Shown here: piece after piece, positions 17,084 to 24,953 of the stretch | Layout: every line of letters starts with the position of its first letter | Position numbering within the stretch: position 1 is the stretch's first letter | Source: CAIQQQ01 sp040399685 | GTDB lineage: Bacteria; Pseudomonadota; Alphaproteobacteria; Acetobacterales; Acetobacteraceae | Length of the DNA: 64,000 nt | Assembly (NCBI GenBank): GCA_040399685.1 | Contig: JBBART010000013.1 | Location: 62,001-126,000 of the forward strand | Reading direction: 5' to 3' | The notes under the pieces: model-generated | The model's input: the letters and a program-made list of their open reading frames with translations, nothing else | Databases searched by the model: none | What the model was told of the DNA's origin: nothing | Position numbers and translations under genes: made by a program

Positions 17084-17113
17084 TTCTTTTTCTTCAGAAA
17101 AAGAAGATTTTTT
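17084..17113 (+). terminator. terminator-like hairpin inside the sugar operon
   Basis: TTCTTTTTC, a TTCA loop and GAAAAAGAA form a 9-bp stem at 17084-17105, followed by a six-base T run (17108-17113). The same hairpin core occurs in the terminator zone at 6879-6902. It separates the importer/first enzyme pair from the second enzyme pair, so it may attenuate or end the first transcript. Confidence 0.6.
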
Positions 17114-17145
17114 CTGAATAATATTGATATCGAAAGGCCACGACC

Positions 17146-18204
17146 ATGCCAGCCACCATGAAGGGGCCAGGGATCTTCCTGGCCCAGTTTGCCAGCGACG
17201 AAGCGCCGTTCAACACGCTGGACGCCATCTGCGGCTGGGCGGCCGGGCTGGGCTATGCGGGCGTGCAGATCCCAAGCTGGGACGGCCGGTTGTTCAACCT
17301 CGCGCTGGCGGCGGACTCGCAGACCTATTGCGACGAGATCCTCGGCACGGTGGCACGCCACGGCCTGGTGATCACCGAGTTGTCGACGCATTTGCAGGGC
17401 CAGCTTGTGGCGACGCACCCCGCGTATAACGAGGCGTTCGACGGGTTTGCACCGGCCTCTGTGCAGGGTGCGCCGAGTACGCGGCAGGCCTGGGCGGTGG
17501 ATCAGATGATGAAGGCGGCGGTCGCCTCGCGCCGGCTGGGGCTGGATGCCACCGTGTCGTTCCCAGGCGCGCTGGCATGGCCGTTCCTGTATCCGTGGCC
17601 GCAGCGCCCGGCCGGGCTGATCGAGACGGCGTTCGACGAGTTGGCGAAGCGGTGGCGGCCAATTTTCGATGCGTATGAGGAATCGGGCGTCGATGTGTGC
17701 TTCGAACTGCACCCCGGCGAGGATCTGTTCGATGGCGTGACGTTCGAGATGTTCCTCGAACGCGTCAACAACCACAAGCGCTGCCGCATCAACTACGACC
17801 CGTCGCATTTCCTGCTGCAACAGATGAACTATCTCGACTTCATCGACATCTATGCCGAGCGGATCGGCGCGTTTCACGTCAAGGACGCAGAATTCAACCC
17901 CAGCGGCCGCCAGGGCGTGTATTCCGGGTTCCAACCGTGGCTGTCTCGCGCCGGGCGGTTCCGCTCGCTGGGTGATGGTCAGGTGGATTTCTCGGGCGTG
18001 TTCTCCCGCCTCGCGGCGGCGGGGTATGACCGCTGGGCGGTGCTGGAATGGGAATGCTGCCTGAAACACCCGGAAGACGGCGCCCGCGAGGGGGCGGACT
18101 TCATCAAGAAGCACATCATCCGCGTGACGGACAAAGCGTTCGATGATTTTGCCGGCGGGGCCAGCGATCCGCAGCAAAATCGCCGCATGCTGGGGTTGGG
18201 CTGA
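17146..18204 (+). CDS. sugar phosphate isomerase/epimerase-like TIM-barrel protein (long form)
   Basis: This 352-residue TIM-barrel protein belongs to the xylose isomerase-like family but is about 100 residues longer than the copy at 15138. Metal-site candidates are CFELHPGED, INYDPSHF, AFHVKDAEF and VLEWECC. The N-terminal motifs LGYAGVQIPSWDGRLFNL and ITELSTHLQGQLVATHPAYN define a conserved subfamily usually encoded next to Gfo/Idh dehydrogenases. It is separated from the next oxidoreductase gene by only three bases. A hydratase or lyase acting on a 3-keto sugar is a reasonable inference; true isomerase activity is the alternative. Confidence 0.75.
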   Translation: MPATMKGPGIFLAQFASDEAPFNTLDAICGWAAGLGYAGVQIPSWDGRLFNLALAADSQTYCDEILGTVARHGLVITELSTHLQGQLVATHPAYNEAFDGFAPASVQGAPSTRQAWAVDQMMKAAVASRRLGLDATVSFPGALAWPFLYPWPQRPAGLIETAFDELAKRWRPIFDAYEESGVDVCFELHPGEDLFDGVTFEMFLERVNNHKRCRINYDPSHFLLQQMNYLDFIDIYAERIGAFHVKDAEFNPSGRQGVYSGFQPWLSRAGRFRSLGDGQVDFSGVFSRLAAAGYDRWAVLEWECCLKHPEDGAREGADFIKKHIIRVTDKAFDDFAGGASDPQQNRRMLGLG

Positions 18205-18207
18205 GCG

Positions 18208-19353
18208 ATGCGGCCGCGCATTCGCCTCGGCATGGTGGGCGGCGGGCAGGGGGCCTTCATCGGCGCTGTCCACCGCATGGCCGCACGATTGGACGACAAA
18301 TACAGCCTGGTGTGCGGCGCGCTGTCGTCAGATCCGGAGCGGGCGCGGGCGTCGGGCGCCGAAATCGGGCTTGATCCGGACCGCGCCTATGGCAGCTACG
18401 CCGAGATGTTCGCGGCCGAACGGGCGCGGCCGGACGGGATGGAGGTGGTGGCGATCGTCACGCCGAACCACATGCATTTCCCGGTGGCCCGCGCGGCGCT
18501 GGAGGCCGGCTTTCACGTGATCTGCGACAAGCCGTTGGTGACCCATGTCGCCGATGCGGAGGCGTTGGTGGATCTGGCGGCGCGATCCGGCAAGTTGTTC
18601 GCCGTCACCTACAACTACAGCGGCTCCGCCATGGTGCGGCAGGCGCGGGAGATGGTGGCGGCGGGCGAACTTGGCGCCATTCGCGTGGTGCAGGTGGAAT
18701 ATCCGCAGGCCTGGCTGGCGAGCGACATCGAATCGAGTGGGCAGAAGCAGGCGTCCTGGCGCACCGATCCGGCGCAATCCGGCGCAGGTGGCGCGCTGGG
18801 TGATATCGGCACCCATGCCTTCCAACTCGCTTGCTTCGTGACCGGCCTCACCCCCGAGGCGGTGCTGGCCGACACCCAGGCCTTCGTGCCCGGCCGCCGG
18901 CTTGACGACAATGCCCATGTGCTGCTGCGCTTTGCCGGCGGCGCGCGCGGCATGCTGTGGGCCAGCCAGGTGGCGCATGGTCATGACAACGGGCTGCGGC
19001 TGCGTTTGTATGGCGAGACCGGCGGAATCGAATGGTCGCAGGAGGAACCGGACCGTCTGTGGGTGGCGCGCGAGAACAGCCCCCGACAACTGGTCACCCG
19101 TGGCGGCCACGGCGCCAGCCCCGCCGCTGGGCGCGTGACGCGTATTCCAGCGGGGCATCCGGAGGGGTATCTGGAATCCTTCGCCACGGTTTACGCCGAG
19201 GTGGCGCGGGCGATCCATGCCGCCCAGGACAAAGCGGCCGTGCCGGACGGCGTGGTGTTCCCCACCCTGGCCGATGGCGTGGCCGGCGTGCGCTTCATCG
19301 CGGCGGCGGCTCTTTCAGCGTCTTCAGGCGCGATCTGGGTTCCGTTGGGCTGA
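18208..19353 (+). CDS. Gfo/Idh/MocA-family oxidoreductase (second copy)
   Basis: The 381-residue protein has the Rossmann motif GMVGGGQGAFIG at its N-terminus and the lysine motif CDKPLVTHVADAE near residue 110. Unlike the first copy it keeps the full D-x3-H catalytic motif in GGALGDIGTHAFQL near residue 195. The two copies are therefore divergent and probably do different steps, for example oxidation of the substrate and final reduction of 3-keto-glucose. It is the last gene of the catabolic cluster; about 170 bases follow before the next gene. Confidence 0.82.
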   Translation: MRPRIRLGMVGGGQGAFIGAVHRMAARLDDKYSLVCGALSSDPERARASGAEIGLDPDRAYGSYAEMFAAERARPDGMEVVAIVTPNHMHFPVARAALEAGFHVICDKPLVTHVADAEALVDLAARSGKLFAVTYNYSGSAMVRQAREMVAAGELGAIRVVQVEYPQAWLASDIESSGQKQASWRTDPAQSGAGGALGDIGTHAFQLACFVTGLTPEAVLADTQAFVPGRRLDDNAHVLLRFAGGARGMLWASQVAHGHDNGLRLRLYGETGGIEWSQEEPDRLWVARENSPRQLVTRGGHGASPAAGRVTRIPAGHPEGYLESFATVYAEVARAIHAAQDKAAVPDGVVFPTLADGVAGVRFIAAAALSASSGAIWVPLG

Positions 19354-19521
19354 TCTGGTCGTCTCGGGCCTGATCCTGTATCATGTGTCTGGTTGTGTTC
19401 GCCGGGTAACGGTTTCGTGGTTGTGGAACGTTTCGTATCCGGCCGAATTGGTTATGCGGTGCGCGCAGCGCGTATCCGCCGTGACCATGGGCTCGCGGCT
19501 CAAACAATGGAGACACATGCT

Positions 19522-20013
19522 ATGAGCGATCTGGTCGTCATCGCCTTCCCGTCCGAAGCCCGGGCCGAGGAAGTGCGTGAAAAAGTGCTCAAGATGCAGA
19601 GCGAATACCTGATCGAACTCGAAGACGCCGTGGTGGCCGTCAAGCGCGAGGACGGCAATGTGAAGCTGAACCAGATGGTCAACCCGATGGCCATCTCGGC
19701 CGCGTCCGGCACCATGTGGGGCGCCATCATCGGCATGATCTTCATGATGCCGCTGGCCGGTGCGGCCCTGGGGGCTGCGTCTGGCGCGCTGGGCGGGGCT
19801 TTGACCGATCTCGGCATCAACGACAAATTCATGAAGGAAGTGGCCGGCTCCATCTCTCCGGGCCAGGCGGCGTTGTTCCTGCTGATCCGCAAATACACCG
19901 CCGACAAGGTGCTGGAAGACCTGACCGGCATTGGCGGCACCGTGCTGCGCACCAGCTTTGACCACAGCAAGGAAGACGCCCTCCGCGCCGCTTTGGCGGG
20001 CTCGCCGGTTTGA
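19522..20013 (+). CDS. DUF1269-domain protein
   Basis: This 163-residue protein matches the DUF1269 family, a small membrane-associated protein of unknown function. The ATG at 19522 has a GGAG site about 9 bases upstream and begins MSDLVVIAFPSE, the family N-terminus. A cytoplasmic ferredoxin-like part is followed by a glycine-rich hydrophobic hairpin (GTMWGAIIGMIFMMPLAG, GAASGALGGALTDLGI), and the C-terminal half has SPGQAALFLLI. Its stop overlaps the TTG start of carbonic anhydrase, implying coupled translation. A structural or ion-related role is only a guess. Confidence 0.8.
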   Translation: MSDLVVIAFPSEARAEEVREKVLKMQSEYLIELEDAVVAVKREDGNVKLNQMVNPMAISAASGTMWGAIIGMIFMMPLAGAALGAASGALGGALTDLGINDKFMKEVAGSISPGQAALFLLIRKYTADKVLEDLTGIGGTVLRTSFDHSKEDALRAALAGSPV

Positions 20014-20666
20014 CACCGCAGCCTCCGATCGCTGCCGATAAGCCGCATCGCCGTCTCATGGACGGCGTGCGGCGCTTTCGCGAGCAGGCTTTCCCCCAAC
20101 GCAGCGAAATGTTCGAGGAGTTGGCCTCTGGCCAGGACCCGCACACGCTGTTCATCACCTGCGCCGACAGCCGTATTTCGCCGGGGCTGATCACCCAGAC
20201 CGATCCGGGCGAGCTGTTCGTCTGCCGCAACATCGGCAATATCGTGCCGGCTTACGGTGAGATGATGGGCGGTGTGTCCGCGGTGATCGAGTTCGCCTGC
20301 GTGGGCCTGGAAGTGACCGACATCGTGGTGTGCGGCCACTCCGATTGCGGGGCGATGCGGGCCCTGCTGGCGCCGGACAGCGATGCGATGAAACGCATGC
20401 CCACCGTGGCATCCTGGCTGCGCAACGCGCATGCCGCCCGCAGCGTGGTCGCGGCCACCCAGCCCGATTTGACGGGCGATGCCTTGGTGCAGGCGCTGGT
20501 GGAGCAGAACGTGCGCACGCAGCTGGCGCATCTGCGCACGCATCCCTCGGTAGCAGCGCGTCTTGCGACGGGCGGGCTGACGTTGCATGGATGGGTTTAC
20601 GGCATCGGGTCCGGCAGCATTTCCGCGCTGGACAGCGAAGATGGAAAGCTGATCGAGATCACGTAG
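20010..20666 (+). CDS. beta-class carbonic anhydrase
   Basis: The enzyme interconverts CO2 and bicarbonate. The 218-residue protein has the beta-class zinc ligands: Cys and the Asp-Arg dyad in CADSR, and the His and Cys in VCGHSDCGAM. The TTG start at 20010 is chosen since it forms a TTGA overlap with the DUF1269 stop and no later start retains the complete N-terminal helix. A hairpin with wobble follows the stop and separates it from the convergent DUF3422 gene. Confidence 0.9.
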   Translation: MTPQPPIAADKPHRRLMDGVRRFREQAFPQRSEMFEELASGQDPHTLFITCADSRISPGLITQTDPGELFVCRNIGNIVPAYGEMMGGVSAVIEFACVGLEVTDIVVCGHSDCGAMRALLAPDSDAMKRMPTVASWLRNAHAARSVVAATQPDLTGDALVQALVEQNVRTQLAHLRTHPSVAARLATGGLTLHGWVYGIGSGSISALDSEDGKLIEIT

Positions 20667-20693
20667 GGTGCAATACCCCTTGGGATTGCGCCC
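20666..20693. terminator. hairpin between convergent genes
   Basis: GGGTGCAAT and ATTGCGCCC pair over 9 bases with one wobble and a 10-base loop that contains a small nested CCC/GGG pair. It lies between the stops of two convergent genes. There is no clear T run, so it may act as an mRNA 3'-end structure or be a dispersed repeat. Confidence 0.5.
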
Positions 20694-20703
20694 ACCAGGC
20701 TGA

Positions 20704-21978
20704 TCAATGCGCTTTGGCCAACCGCCGCTTCAGCCGGCGCAAGAACAGCCACACCAGCGCCGTGACCGGCAACACCGCGATGCCGACCGCCAGATCATGA
20801 TCGAGCTCCACCTTGAACACATGCAGGCCCTGCACCGCGTATCCCACCAAGGCCACCGCGTAATAGCTGATCGCCACCACCGACAGCCCCTCCACCGTCT
20901 CCTGCAGGCGCAACTGCAAGGCGGCCCTGCGGTCCATCGAGGTCAGCAGCTCGGCGTTCTGGCCTTCCAGCGCCACGTCCACGCGGGTGCGGAGCAGATT
21001 GGCGCCGCGTGAGGTGCGCAGCGACAGCGCCTCCTGCCGCGCCCGCACGGCATCGCAGGTGCTGATGGCCGGGGCATAGCGACGGGCGAGGAATTCGCCC
21101 CAGCTTTGCAGATGCTGAAGGCGGTCCTCGCGCAGTTCCGCCACGCGTTGGCGCACCAGCGCGTCATAGGCGCGGGTGGCGGCGAAGCGAAAGCCGGTCT
21201 CGGCGGCGATGCTCTCGCAGGCGGCCGCCAGACGTGTCAGTTCGTCCAGAATGGCGCGGTCGTCGTCCAGCCCGGTGCGCGAGACGGTGCCGATGGAGGC
21301 TGCCGTGACGGCGGTTTCAATCTCGCCCAACCGGGGAAGGACATCGCGGGCGATCGGCAGGGCCAGCAGGGCCAGCATGCGGTAATCCTCGATTTCCGCC
21401 AGGCGCTGTATCAGGCGGCCGGCCTGATTGCTGCCCAGGCCGAGATCGTGGATGACGATGCGGCCCCAGCCATCGCCGTGAATGCGGAAATCCGACCAGC
21501 CCTGCGCCAATCCGCCCGCGAAGCGCGAGCCGACATAGCCGTCCGCGCCGAACAGGCTGGCGAGTACCGCAGGTTCCGGCGGATCGCCACCCAGCAACGC
21601 GAAATGCGTGGCTGTCAGCCGGTCGCCGGGAAGGCCATCCACCCAGTCGCCCGGCAAGGCCTGCAACGCGGTTTCGGCGAAGGGGGCGGCGGGGTCGCAC
21701 CCGTCCCGCAGCACCGTGTAGGAGCTGAATTCGGTGTGGCGCTCCCATTTCAGCCGGCCGAAACCGAGATCGATGATGTGATGGTTGGCCTGCGCCCCGG
21801 GTTCGGGGCTGCCCAGGCTGCGGCACAGTTCGGCCAGATGCGCCCTGTCCGCGTCCCCACCCCGTTCGCCCGACAGCATCGCCAGATGGCTGGCCCGCGC
21901 CGGCGCCCGAAGGGCCAGCGGAGGGCGAGCATGGATTTCGTTGGTGAGCGCCGCGCGAAGGGGGTGGTCCTGGGTCAT
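20704..21978 (-). CDS. DUF3422-family membrane protein
   Basis: This 424-residue protein belongs to the DUF3422 family, of unknown function and found mostly in alpha- and betaproteobacteria. The ATG at 21978 begins MTQDHPLRAALTNEIHARPP, the characteristic N-terminus; a longer open frame upstream is not coding-like. The bulk is cytoplasmic and helical. Two hydrophobic segments near the C-terminus (EGLSVVAISYYAVALVGYAV and AVGIAVLPVTALVWLFL) flank a short loop and end in a basic KRRL tail. It overlaps the upstream ATPase gene by four bases (ATGA), so the two are probably made together. Confidence 0.85.
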   Translation of the reverse strand: MTQDHPLRAALTNEIHARPPLALRAPARASHLAMLSGERGGDADRAHLAELCRSLGSPEPGAQANHHIIDLGFGRLKWERHTEFSSYTVLRDGCDPAAPFAETALQALPGDWVDGLPGDRLTATHFALLGGDPPEPAVLASLFGADGYVGSRFAGGLAQGWSDFRIHGDGWGRIVIHDLGLGSNQAGRLIQRLAEIEDYRMLALLALPIARDVLPRLGEIETAVTAASIGTVSRTGLDDDRAILDELTRLAAACESIAAETGFRFAATRAYDALVRQRVAELREDRLQHLQSWGEFLARRYAPAISTCDAVRARQEALSLRTSRGANLLRTRVDVALEGQNAELLTSMDRRAALQLRLQETVEGLSVVAISYYAVALVGYAVQGLHVFKVELDHDLAVGIAVLPVTALVWLFLRRLKRRLAKAH

Positions 21979-22823
21979 GCGTTGGAGACTACTCCCAATT
22001 TGCCGGCAAGATCCTGCACGAACTGCCAGGCCACGCGGCCAGACCGTCCGCCCCGAATGGTGGACCAGGTGGCAGCCTGGGCGCGCAGGCTGTCCGCCGC
22101 CACAGGCAGGCCCAGCTCGGCCGCATAGCCGGCCACCATGGCGAAATAGGCTTCCTGGTCGGCATTGTGGAAACCGACCCATAGGCCGAATCGGTCGGAC
22201 AGCGAGACCTTCTCCTCGGTCGCCTCGCCGGCGTTGATGGCGCTGGAACCCTCGTTCTCGATCATTTCACGCGGCATCAGGTGGCGGCGGTTGGAGGTGG
22301 CGTAGAACAGCACGTTCTCAGGCCGGCCCTCGATGCCGCCGTCGAGCACGGATTTCAGCGCCTTGTAGTCGGCGTCCTCGCGCTCGAAACTCAGGTCGTC
22401 GCAGAACACCAGGCAGCGACGGGTCTCGCCGCGCAGGATGCGCAGCAGCTCCGGCAGGGAGACGATGTCCTCGCGGGCGATCTCGATCAGCGCCAGGCAG
22501 CCTGGGCGCTCGGCATTGGCTTCGGCGTGTGCCGCCTTGACCAGCGAGCTTTTGCCCATGCCGCGCGCGCCCCACAGCATGGCGTTGTTGGCCGAAAAGC
22601 CGCGGGCGAATTGCAGCGTGTTGGCCAGCACCAGTTGCTTTTGCCGTTCCACGCCCACCAGCAGCGACAGATCGACGCGCGACACCTTGCGCACCGGCGC
22701 CAACTCGGCCGGATGCGGATGCCAGACGAAGGCATCGGCGGCCAGCATGTCCACCGGACGCGGCGGCTTGGGGGCCAAACGCTCCAAAGCCTCGGCAATG
22801 CGCTCCAGAATACGCGGATCCAT
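21975..22823 (-). CDS. DUF815-family ATP-binding protein
   Basis: A 282-residue AAA-type P-loop ATPase of the DUF815 family. Walker A is WGARGMGKSSLVKAAH near residue 85, and Walker B is RCLVFCDDLSFE. The sensor region LFYATSNRRHLMPREM and the downstream FGLWVGF segment are family markers. The cellular role is unknown; membership in cell-division or chaperone-like functions has not been shown. It is transcribed first in a two-gene operon with the DUF3422 gene, and divergently from yajC with about 90 bases between. Confidence 0.85.
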   Translation of the reverse strand: MDPRILERIAEALERLAPKPPRPVDMLAADAFVWHPHPAELAPVRKVSRVDLSLLVGVERQKQLVLANTLQFARGFSANNAMLWGARGMGKSSLVKAAHAEANAERPGCLALIEIAREDIVSLPELLRILRGETRRCLVFCDDLSFEREDADYKALKSVLDGGIEGRPENVLFYATSNRRHLMPREMIENEGSSAINAGEATEEKVSLSDRFGLWVGFHNADQEAYFAMVAGYAAELGLPVAADSLRAQAATWSTIRGGRSGRVAWQFVQDLAGKLGVVSNA

Positions 22824-22913
22824 TCGATTCTCCCTGACCTGCTCGCTTGACGTGCGGGGGGCGGAAGCTATGGTCCGCCCACTGTCTCCACAATCCCTAT
22901 CTCGGAATCCATT

Positions 22914-23249
22914 ATGTTGATCTCCCCCGCCTACGCGCAGGACGCCGCCGGCCTGATGGCCAGCGCCACCCAGTTTGCCCCGCTGCTGCTGATCTTCGGC
23001 GTGTTCTACTTCCTGCTGATCCGTCCGCAGCAGCAGAAGGCCAAGGAGATGAAGGCCATGCTGGGCAACCTGAAGCGCAACGACAAGATCGTCACCGGTG
23101 GCGGCATCCTCGGCACCGTCAGCAAGCCGCCTGCCGATGACAGCCGTGAGATCGAGGTCGAGATCGCGCCGGGCGTGAAGGTGATCGTGCTGCGCGAGAC
23201 GATCGCCAGCGTCATCGTGCCGAAGCCGGCCAACGACACCAAGAAGTAA
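22914..23249 (+). CDS. yajC: preprotein translocase accessory subunit YajC
   Basis: YajC is a small membrane protein that joins SecDF in the Sec holotranslocon. The 111-residue protein has a hydrophobic segment (FAPLLLIFGVFYFLLIRP) followed by QQQKAKEMKAMLGNLK and the NDKIVTGGGILGTV motif, which are diagnostic. In most proteobacteria secD and secF follow directly; here two terminator hairpins and convergent sodB follow instead, so the usual yajC-secD-secF arrangement is broken. Confidence 0.93.
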   Translation: MLISPAYAQDAAGLMASATQFAPLLLIFGVFYFLLIRPQQQKAKEMKAMLGNLKRNDKIVTGGGILGTVSKPPADDSREIEVEIAPGVKVIVLRETIASVIVPKPANDTKK

Positions 23250-23254
23250 GAAAA

Positions 23255-23321
23255 AAGGCGCTCCCGCGAGAGCGCCTTGATTCAGAAGAAAGGGGGCTCC
23301 TGCGGGAACCCCCCTTTTTTT
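23255..23321. terminator. tandem bidirectional terminators between yajC and sodB
   Basis: The first hairpin pairs AAGGCGCTC (23255-23263) with GAGCGCCTT (23270-23278); the preceding A6 run gives a U tract on the minus strand, so it can end sodB transcripts. The second pairs a G5 arm at 23292 with the C run at 23309-23313 and ends in T7 (23315-23321), a classic terminator for yajC. Confidence 0.85.
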
Positions 23322-23322
23322 G

Positions 23323-23925
23323 TCAGGCGAGCAGCGATTCGGCGAATTCGTAGTTCGCCAGGTTGTCCAGCCAGTTCGTCACGTAATCCGGGCGGCGGTT
23401 GCGGAAGTCCAGGTAATAGGAATGCTCCCACACGTCGCAGCCCAGCAGCGCCGTGCCCTGGCCAGCGGCCAGCGGGTTGGAGCCGTTCGGCGTCTTGGTG
23501 GCGGCCAGCTTGCCGTCCGCACCCAGAACCAGCCAGGCCCAGCCGGAGCCGAACTGCGTGGTGGCAGCGGTCTTGAAGGCGTCCTTGAAGGCCGCGACCG
23601 AGCCGAAATCGGCGACGATCTTGGCTTCCAGCTTGCCTGGCATTTTGCCGCCGGTGGGCGACATGTTCTGCCAGAACAGGATATGGTTCCAATGCTGGCC
23701 GGCATTGTTGAACACGGGCGCCATGTCGGCCTTGCCGTTGGTGAAGGCGACGATTTCCTCAAGCGACTTGCCCTGGAGCTCGGCGTTCTTCTCAACGAAG
23801 CCGTTCAGCGCGGTCACATAGGCCTGGTGGTGCTTGCCGTGATGCAGCTCAAGCGTCTCCTGGCACATGCCGGCGCCGGCGAGTGCCGACACGGTGTAGG
23901 GAAGGGTGGGAAGTTCAAAGGCCAT
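23323..23925 (-). CDS. sodB: superoxide dismutase, probably iron type
   Basis: This cytoplasmic enzyme dismutates superoxide. The 200-residue protein has metal ligands in LELHHGKHHQAYV (His), NNAGQHWNHILFW (His) and GCDVWEHSYYLDF (Asp and His). The glutamine in AGQHWNH occupies the position that favours the iron form, as in SodB, rather than the glycine of manganese enzymes; cambialistic behaviour cannot be excluded. It is a single gene, bounded downstream by bidirectional terminators. Confidence 0.92.
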   Translation of the reverse strand: MAFELPTLPYTVSALAGAGMCQETLELHHGKHHQAYVTALNGFVEKNAELQGKSLEEIVAFTNGKADMAPVFNNAGQHWNHILFWQNMSPTGGKMPGKLEAKIVADFGSVAAFKDAFKTAATTQFGSGWAWLVLGADGKLAATKTPNGSNPLAAGQGTALLGCDVWEHSYYLDFRNRRPDYVTNWLDNLANYEFAESLLA

Positions 23926-24073
23926 GGAATGTTTTCTCCGGGCTGATCAAGACGTTAAGCAAGACCGTAGCTATGGACGCAGGCTAGGCCCGTCAAGCTT
24001 GCAGCTTCGCTCGCTTCGTGCCACCTCCGCCTGATGACATGCAGCATTGCCACACGCGCTTGAGCGCCCCAAC

Positions 24074-24838
24074 GTGAGCCCCGTCGCCGCCATCGTGCAG
24101 CGCCACGATCCCGACCGCTTTTTTGCGGCCTTGTTCGCGCCAGCAGAGCAGCGTGAGTCGTTGTTTCTGCTGTGTGCGTTCAATCATGAACTCGCACGCG
24201 CCCGTGAAGTTGCCTCTCAACCGATGCTGGCGCGCATTCGCCTGCACTGGTGGCGCGAGATCGTGGAAGGCACACGCCGCCGGCACGAGGTTGCGGGGCC
24301 GTTGGGAGAAGCGCTGGATTCTGGGGTTTTCCAGCCAGCCGACCTGCTGGCAATGATTGACGCCCGGGACATGGAAACCGACGATTCGATTCCGGATCTG
24401 GCATCCTGGCACGCCTATCTGGCCGGAACCGCAGGCGGGCTTGCGGTGGCTGCTGGCCGATTGCTGGGCGCCGAACCTGACATCTTGCCGCGTTTGCGCA
24501 GCCTGGGCGCTGCCTATGGCGCGGCCGGGCAGATCCTGAACGTGGCCGCTCTCGCCCGCCAGGAGCGCTGCCTGCTGCCGGAGGATGTGCTGGACGCGCA
24601 TGGCCTCACGCCATCGCATGTCCTGCACAATCCCGCCTCGGCCGCCCCCGTGCTGGCGCAGCTGACGCAGGAGGCGTTGCGGTTGATGCAGGCGGGGGCG
24701 GGCCGGTATCCGGGCGCTGTGATAGCCGCCGCCTTGCCGTCCGTGTTGGCCCGACGCGATCTGCGGCGCGGCCGGCATCATCGTGGAGGTGGGGACAAGC
24801 TTGCGGTTGTGGTCACGGCCTTGTTGGGGCGGGTTTAG
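24074..24838 (+). CDS. squalene/phytoene-synthase-fold protein, NDUFAF6-like
   Basis: The protein has the isoprenoid-synthase fold of the squalene/phytoene synthase family (254 residues from the GTG at 24074; a TTG at 24047 is an alternative). The first aspartate-rich motif that binds prenyl diphosphate in true synthases is absent: the equivalent helix reads LCAFNHELARAREV. That segment and the following RIRLHWWREIVEG closely match the pattern of NDUFAF6, the mitochondrial complex I assembly factor. Catalysis of prenyl condensation is therefore doubtful, although MIDARDMETDD retains acidic residues at the second site. In alphaproteobacteria this gene usually trails secDF. Confidence 0.75.
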   Translation: MSPVAAIVQRHDPDRFFAALFAPAEQRESLFLLCAFNHELARAREVASQPMLARIRLHWWREIVEGTRRRHEVAGPLGEALDSGVFQPADLLAMIDARDMETDDSIPDLASWHAYLAGTAGGLAVAAGRLLGAEPDILPRLRSLGAAYGAAGQILNVAALARQERCLLPEDVLDAHGLTPSHVLHNPASAAPVLAQLTQEALRLMQAGAGRYPGAVIAAALPSVLARRDLRRGRHHRGGGDKLAVVVTALLGRV

Positions 24839-24856
24839 GGAAAAATGATTCTCCCT

Positions 24857-24951
24857 GTCATTGCGAGCCGCTTGGCAAAGCAATCCAGAGCATCGCGATG
24901 TATTTTCGGTATCTTGCTCTGGGTTGCTTCGCCAAGGGGCTCGCAATGACG
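24857..24951. repeat. dispersed long inverted repeat, copy 2
   Basis: The arms at about 24857-24892 and 24916-24951 match those of the element at 5708-5802 with a few substitutions (for instance GGCAAAGC in place of GGCGAAGC on the left, CTGGGTTGC in place of CTGGATTGC on the right). The loop is unrelated to that of copy 1. The right arm ends two bases before the stop codon of ridA, so it lies in the 3' untranslated region of two convergent genes. Confidence 0.9.
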
Positions 24952-24953
24952 CT

